Positions 61,482 through 64,000 of a DNA stretch of 64,000 nt are shown here, in pieces (the stretch's first letter is position 1; each line of letters starts with the position of its first letter). The notes under the pieces are model-generated. The model did not search any database and had not been told where the DNA came from. It was given only the letters and a program-made list of their open reading frames with translations. The stretch lies in assembly GCF_014873145.1 (NCBI RefSeq), contig NZ_JADBEK010000001.1, positions 12,462,001-12,526,000 on the forward strand. Direction: 5' to 3'. The position numbers were made by a program, and so were the translations under genes. This DNA is from Nonomuraea angiospora (lineage in GTDB: Bacteria; Actinomycetota; Actinomycetes; Streptosporangiales; Streptosporangiaceae).

Positions 61482-62669
61482 TCAGATCGCCGTGAAGGCG
61501 GCTGCCACTTCTTCCCGGTGCTCGGCACACCACGCCAGCAGTCGCTCCGTCGGGACGATCAGCTCGGCGGCGCCGTGGTTGCCCCGGGTGTAGTGGAAGT
61601 CCAACTGCCAGAAGCTCGTCATCCGTCTCCACCACAACCGGTCGAGAGCGTCCGCCGCGTCCTCCGGCCGCAGCAGTATGAGACGGCGGTAGCCGGCGAC
61701 GAACGCGCCGACACGTTCCAGATCCAAGAGGCCTTCCTTGGACATGAACTGGACCATCGCCGTGCGGGTGAGTTCTTCGGCGAACGTCCGGACCTGGATG
61801 CGGTCCCAGTCCAGCACTGCTGCGATCTCCCCGTCGTGCCACAGAAGGTTGCGGTACTGCAGGTCGCCGTGGGTCCACCCGGCGGGTCCGGCAGGTGAGT
61901 CACTGGCGGGCCGTCGCTCGCCGTACTCCTGGAGCAGCATCTTCCGCTGCTCCAGGAGCTCGGCCACGGTCACGTCGAACGGCAGCCGGACCTCAAGGGA
62001 GGAGATGAGCCGCAGGTAGCGGTCCGCTTCGGCGATGGCGGCACCCTGGTCGGCGACCTTGGAACGTGGAGCGGCGGTCATCCGGGCCAGGCCGGATCCT
62101 GGCGGGAGGCTGTTCAGCCGGTGGTGGATGTGCCCGGCCAGCTCGCCCAATCGGCCGGCCTGCTCCAGCGACAGCTCCGGGCCCCGCAGATGGGAGCCCT
62201 CGGCCCAAGGGAGGAGAACGTACGCGACTGCCGTGCAATGAGTTCCGCGGAAGGAGGCCAGGTCGAGCACCACCGGGACAGAGTCGTCGGCGCCCTTGAC
62301 CTGCGCGGACCTCATGAGGCCGGCGGCGAGGGACAGGAGCTGGGTGGTCTTGCCCCCACCCGGAGCTCCCAGCAGGAGGAGCGACCGGCTCGCCGCCTCG
62401 AACGAAGTCAGCACCCGGTCCGGAGCCTCCGCCTGCTCGGCCGCCACGGTGAGCTCGTCCGGAGGCCGCACTCGCTCAGGGGCGTCCTGCAGGTCGATGC
62501 CGGCCCAGGCGGCCGGCTGATAGGCCAGCCTCGCGTCCAGCGCAGAACGTGCTTTGCGCAGTGCCCTGTCTCGGAATCCGGTGGGGAAGGTGCCGGGCGG
62601 CGACGCCCTGCGGTCGGCGCGGTATTGCGCGGAAGCGAGCCACGTGGCCACCGCTCCCAGGAGGTGCAC
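61482..62669 (-). CDS. chimera: NACHT-type NTPase N-terminus fused to aminoglycoside phosphotransferase-like kinase
   Basis: 395 residues in one frame. Residues 1-140 look like the start of an actinobacterial NACHT protein: a hydrophobic first segment, LLLLGAPGGGKTTQLLSLAA (Walker A, 101-108) and VPVVLDLASF. From about 145 on it is an APH-family phosphotransferase: VAYVLLPWAEGSHL, THGDLQYRNLLW (His268-Asp270) and LDWDRIQ. The kinase N-lobe and the NTPase's Walker B and later parts are missing, so neither enzyme is complete. A deletion joining two genes fits best. The GTG start at 62669 has a stop ~39 bp upstream in the same frame. Confidence 0.7.
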   Translation of the reverse strand: MHLLGAVATWLASAQYRADRRASPPGTFPTGFRDRALRKARSALDARLAYQPAAWAGIDLQDAPERVRPPDELTVAAEQAEAPDRVLTSFEAASRSLLLLGAPGGGKTTQLLSLAAGLMRSAQVKGADDSVPVVLDLASFRGTHCTAVAYVLLPWAEGSHLRGPELSLEQAGRLGELAGHIHHRLNSLPPGSGLARMTAAPRSKVADQGAAIAEADRYLRLISSLEVRLPFDVTVAELLEQRKMLLQEYGERRPASDSPAGPAGWTHGDLQYRNLLWHDGEIAAVLDWDRIQVRTFAEELTRTAMVQFMSKEGLLDLERVGAFVAGYRRLILLRPEDAADALDRLWWRRMTSFWQLDFHYTRGNHGAAELIVPTERLLAWCAEHREEVAAAFTAI

Positions 62670-63045
62670 CGCCGGTATCGCCCACGGGGGCCAGGGCCGA
62701 TTTCAGACTGTACGCTCGCCGATCGGCGGGAATTCAGCAATACCTCCGACCCGGGGGATCGAGCCGGCCGTGCACCATGACCAGCCCATCCGGTCCCAGA
62801 CGGCGGGGTGATGGGCCGGCCTCGCCCGGTATCCCGCCCCCCGCCGGACCGCCAAGCCACCTCCGCCGTCTTGGCGTACGGGCCCCTGCGCCGCGCCCGT
62901 CCTTCCCTTCTTCGTGCAACAGGGGTGACGGCCGGAAATACCACCGTGGCACCCTTTTCAAAGTCGTGGGCCGAGCCGAGCAGCAAACCGAGCAGCCGAA
63001 CGTCTCTGGAATGTGAAAGTCGAACTGCTCTCCGAAGGAGAGCCC
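62670..63045. other. intergenic region before the sigma-factor gene
   Basis: Three hundred and seventy-five bases between divergent genes. No recognisable gene; it should hold the promoters of the chimera and of the sigma factor. Confidence 0.4.
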
Positions 63046-63540
63046 TTGGCGCGAGAACGCGTGGATGTCGCGGCGATCTTCGCCGCCCATCATGTGGGTC
63101 TTGTCCGGCTGGCGCTGATCATGCTGGGTGATCAGGCGACCGCCGAGGACGTGGTCCAGGAGACGTTCGCGCGCGTCCACGCGGGAAGGTCCAGGATTCA
63201 GGACCCTGACCGCGCGCTCGCCTACATCAGATCGGGTGTGCTCAACGGCTGTCGATCGGCGCTCAGACGCCGGGCGCTGATGCTCCGGCGAGCCGTACCG
63301 TACGATCCGCCGGCCGGGTCCGCCGAAAGCGCCGCGCTGGTGAGCGAGGACCGCCGGATGGTGCTGGCGGCACTGCGCCGGTTGCCCCGAAGGCAGCGGG
63401 AGGCGCTGACGCTGCGCTACTACTTCGACCTCTCCGACCAGGAGGTCGCCGAGACCATGCGGATCAGCGCGAGCACGGCGCGGTCCACGATCGCCCGGGG
63501 GATCAAGGCCCTCGGCCGTGTACTCGAGGAGGACGCGTGA
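63046..63540 (+). CDS. ECF RNA polymerase sigma factor (SigE/SigM-like)
   Basis: 164 residues in the sigma-70 ECF layout. Region 2 is FAAHHVGLVRLALIMLGDQA then DVVQETFARVH; region 4 is LRRLPRRQREALTLRYYFDL, SDQEVAETMRISASTARSTI. Start choice: TTG 63046 has GAAGGAG five to six bases upstream; GTG 63013 and GTG 63061 are alternatives. Its stop overlaps the next start (GTGA), so the following membrane protein is co-translated and is the probable anti-sigma partner. Confidence 0.9.
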   Translation: MARERVDVAAIFAAHHVGLVRLALIMLGDQATAEDVVQETFARVHAGRSRIQDPDRALAYIRSGVLNGCRSALRRRALMLRRAVPYDPPAGSAESAALVSEDRRMVLAALRRLPRRQREALTLRYYFDLSDQEVAETMRISASTARSTIARGIKALGRVLEEDA

Positions 63541-64000
63541 ACAGTTCCGTGGAGACCCGGCTGCGGGACGCCCTGGCCGCGGTCGGAGACACCGTCGACC
63601 GGGCGAGCGTGCGGCCGCTGATGCCGCCTCGGCGGCGCAGGTTCCGCGTGCGAGCCCGGTTCGCGGTCATCGGTGCCGGGCTGGCGATGGCGGGGGCCGC
63701 CGGCGCCGTCACCCTGGCGCCGGCCGACCGGCAGCCGGTCGTGCTGGCGGCAGGTGTGTCGCCGTTCATGGCGGGAGACTGGACGGAGGGCAAGCCGGAG
63801 ATCGCTGTCTTCCTGTGCAAGGCAGGATCGGAGTCCCCCTCGTGCGGGGCGGTCGTCGAATCCAGGCAGGGCGCCGTCGCTTCAGAGATCATCGCCGAGG
63901 GGAAGGGCATCACGGTCGCTCAGCAGGCCGATCTCGAACGAGTCCTGCGGGCCAGACCGGAGCTCGCGTCGGTCACTTTCGAGGACCGGCGCGCGGCCTA
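63537..64000 (+). CDS. membrane protein with FtsX-ectodomain-like region (C-terminus outside window)
   Basis: At least 154 residues, open to the right edge. A cytosolic N-terminus (ETRLRDALAAVGDTVDRASV) and an Arg-rich stretch precede one TM helix (about 40-58). The outside part begins EIAVFLCKAGSESPSCGAVV and continues RPELASVTFEDRRAA, matching the FtsX extracellular domain (V-x-VFLC ... C-x-x-A ... L-x-x-V-x-SV-x-FE). The two cysteines likely form a disulphide. FtsX proper has four TM helices; this is a single-span version. The position after an ECF sigma gene suggests an anti-sigma or sensor role; a canonical zinc anti-sigma motif is not seen. Confidence 0.75.
   Translation, partial: MNSSVETRLRDALAAVGDTVDRASVRPLMPPRRRRFRVRARFAVIGAGLAMAGAAGAVTLAPADRQPVVLAAGVSPFMAGDWTEGKPEIAVFLCKAGSESPSCGAVVESRQGAVASEIIAEGKGITVAQQADLERVLRARPELASVTFEDRRAA

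Overview
The window is high-GC DNA with GTG/TTG starts, GGAGG-type ribosome sites, many leaderless-looking regulators, a mycothiol-dependent enzyme and several Lrp/TetR/LacI regulators. This fits a large-genome soil actinomycete, probably of the Streptosporangiales (Nonomuraea-like). The taxon is an inference from gene content; no rRNA or tRNA gene was seen.

Layout. 1-12 kb: a secreted alpha/beta hydrolase cut by the left edge, a YafY regulator/MFS pair, a flavin-binding protein, a STAS protein, a mycothiol-dependent isomerase, and a membrane-bound HTH regulator facing a small secreted protein across a set of TTGATCAGC sites. Fragments of Tn3 transposase, a HAD protein and other genes lie between them. 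12.66-21.32 kb: the outstanding feature, a seven-gene collinear operon. It encodes a J-domain-like protein with a membrane anchor and two Septum_form domains, an FHA-winged-helix protein, a PP2C phosphatase, a Ser/Thr kinase, a GrpE-like protein, an Hsp70 with an inserted domain, and a TPR-membrane-OmpA-like protein. From the FHA gene on, the genes overlap, and a strong hairpin follows. I read it as a membrane-associated chaperone/phospho-signalling system that links the cell envelope to DNA.

21.3-34.6 kb is a decayed accessory stretch: a split integrase, two eroded serine-hydrolase genes, a truncated ArsR gene, DsbA and tyrosine-recombinase remnants, with working islands between them (TetR/hydrolase, DUF998/SRPBCC, MarR with a quinone oxidoreductase and an aldo/keto reductase, a small secreted protein, a lipoprotein). 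34.6-38.1 kb: a large kinase-TM-WD40 protein. 38.3-38.7 kb: a second small secreted protein, which shares an 11-bp-spaced direct repeat with the one at 31.8 kb.

39.0-48.8 kb: a complete oligopeptide ABC importer (two ATPases, binding protein, two permeases) with three peptidase-type hydrolases and a double Lrp regulator, a peptide scavenging unit. 48.8-53.5 kb: DoxX, a secreted protein, MFS and DUF899 genes plus remnants. 53.5-59.7 kb: a rhamnoside utilisation locus (MFS transporter, LacI repressor, GH78 alpha-L-rhamnosidase, TetR) with identical 17-bp LacI-type operators. 59.8-64.0 kb: an SDR/TetR pair with a palindromic operator, a chimeric NACHT/aminoglycoside-phosphotransferase gene, and an ECF sigma factor coupled to an FtsX-ectodomain-like membrane protein cut by the right edge.
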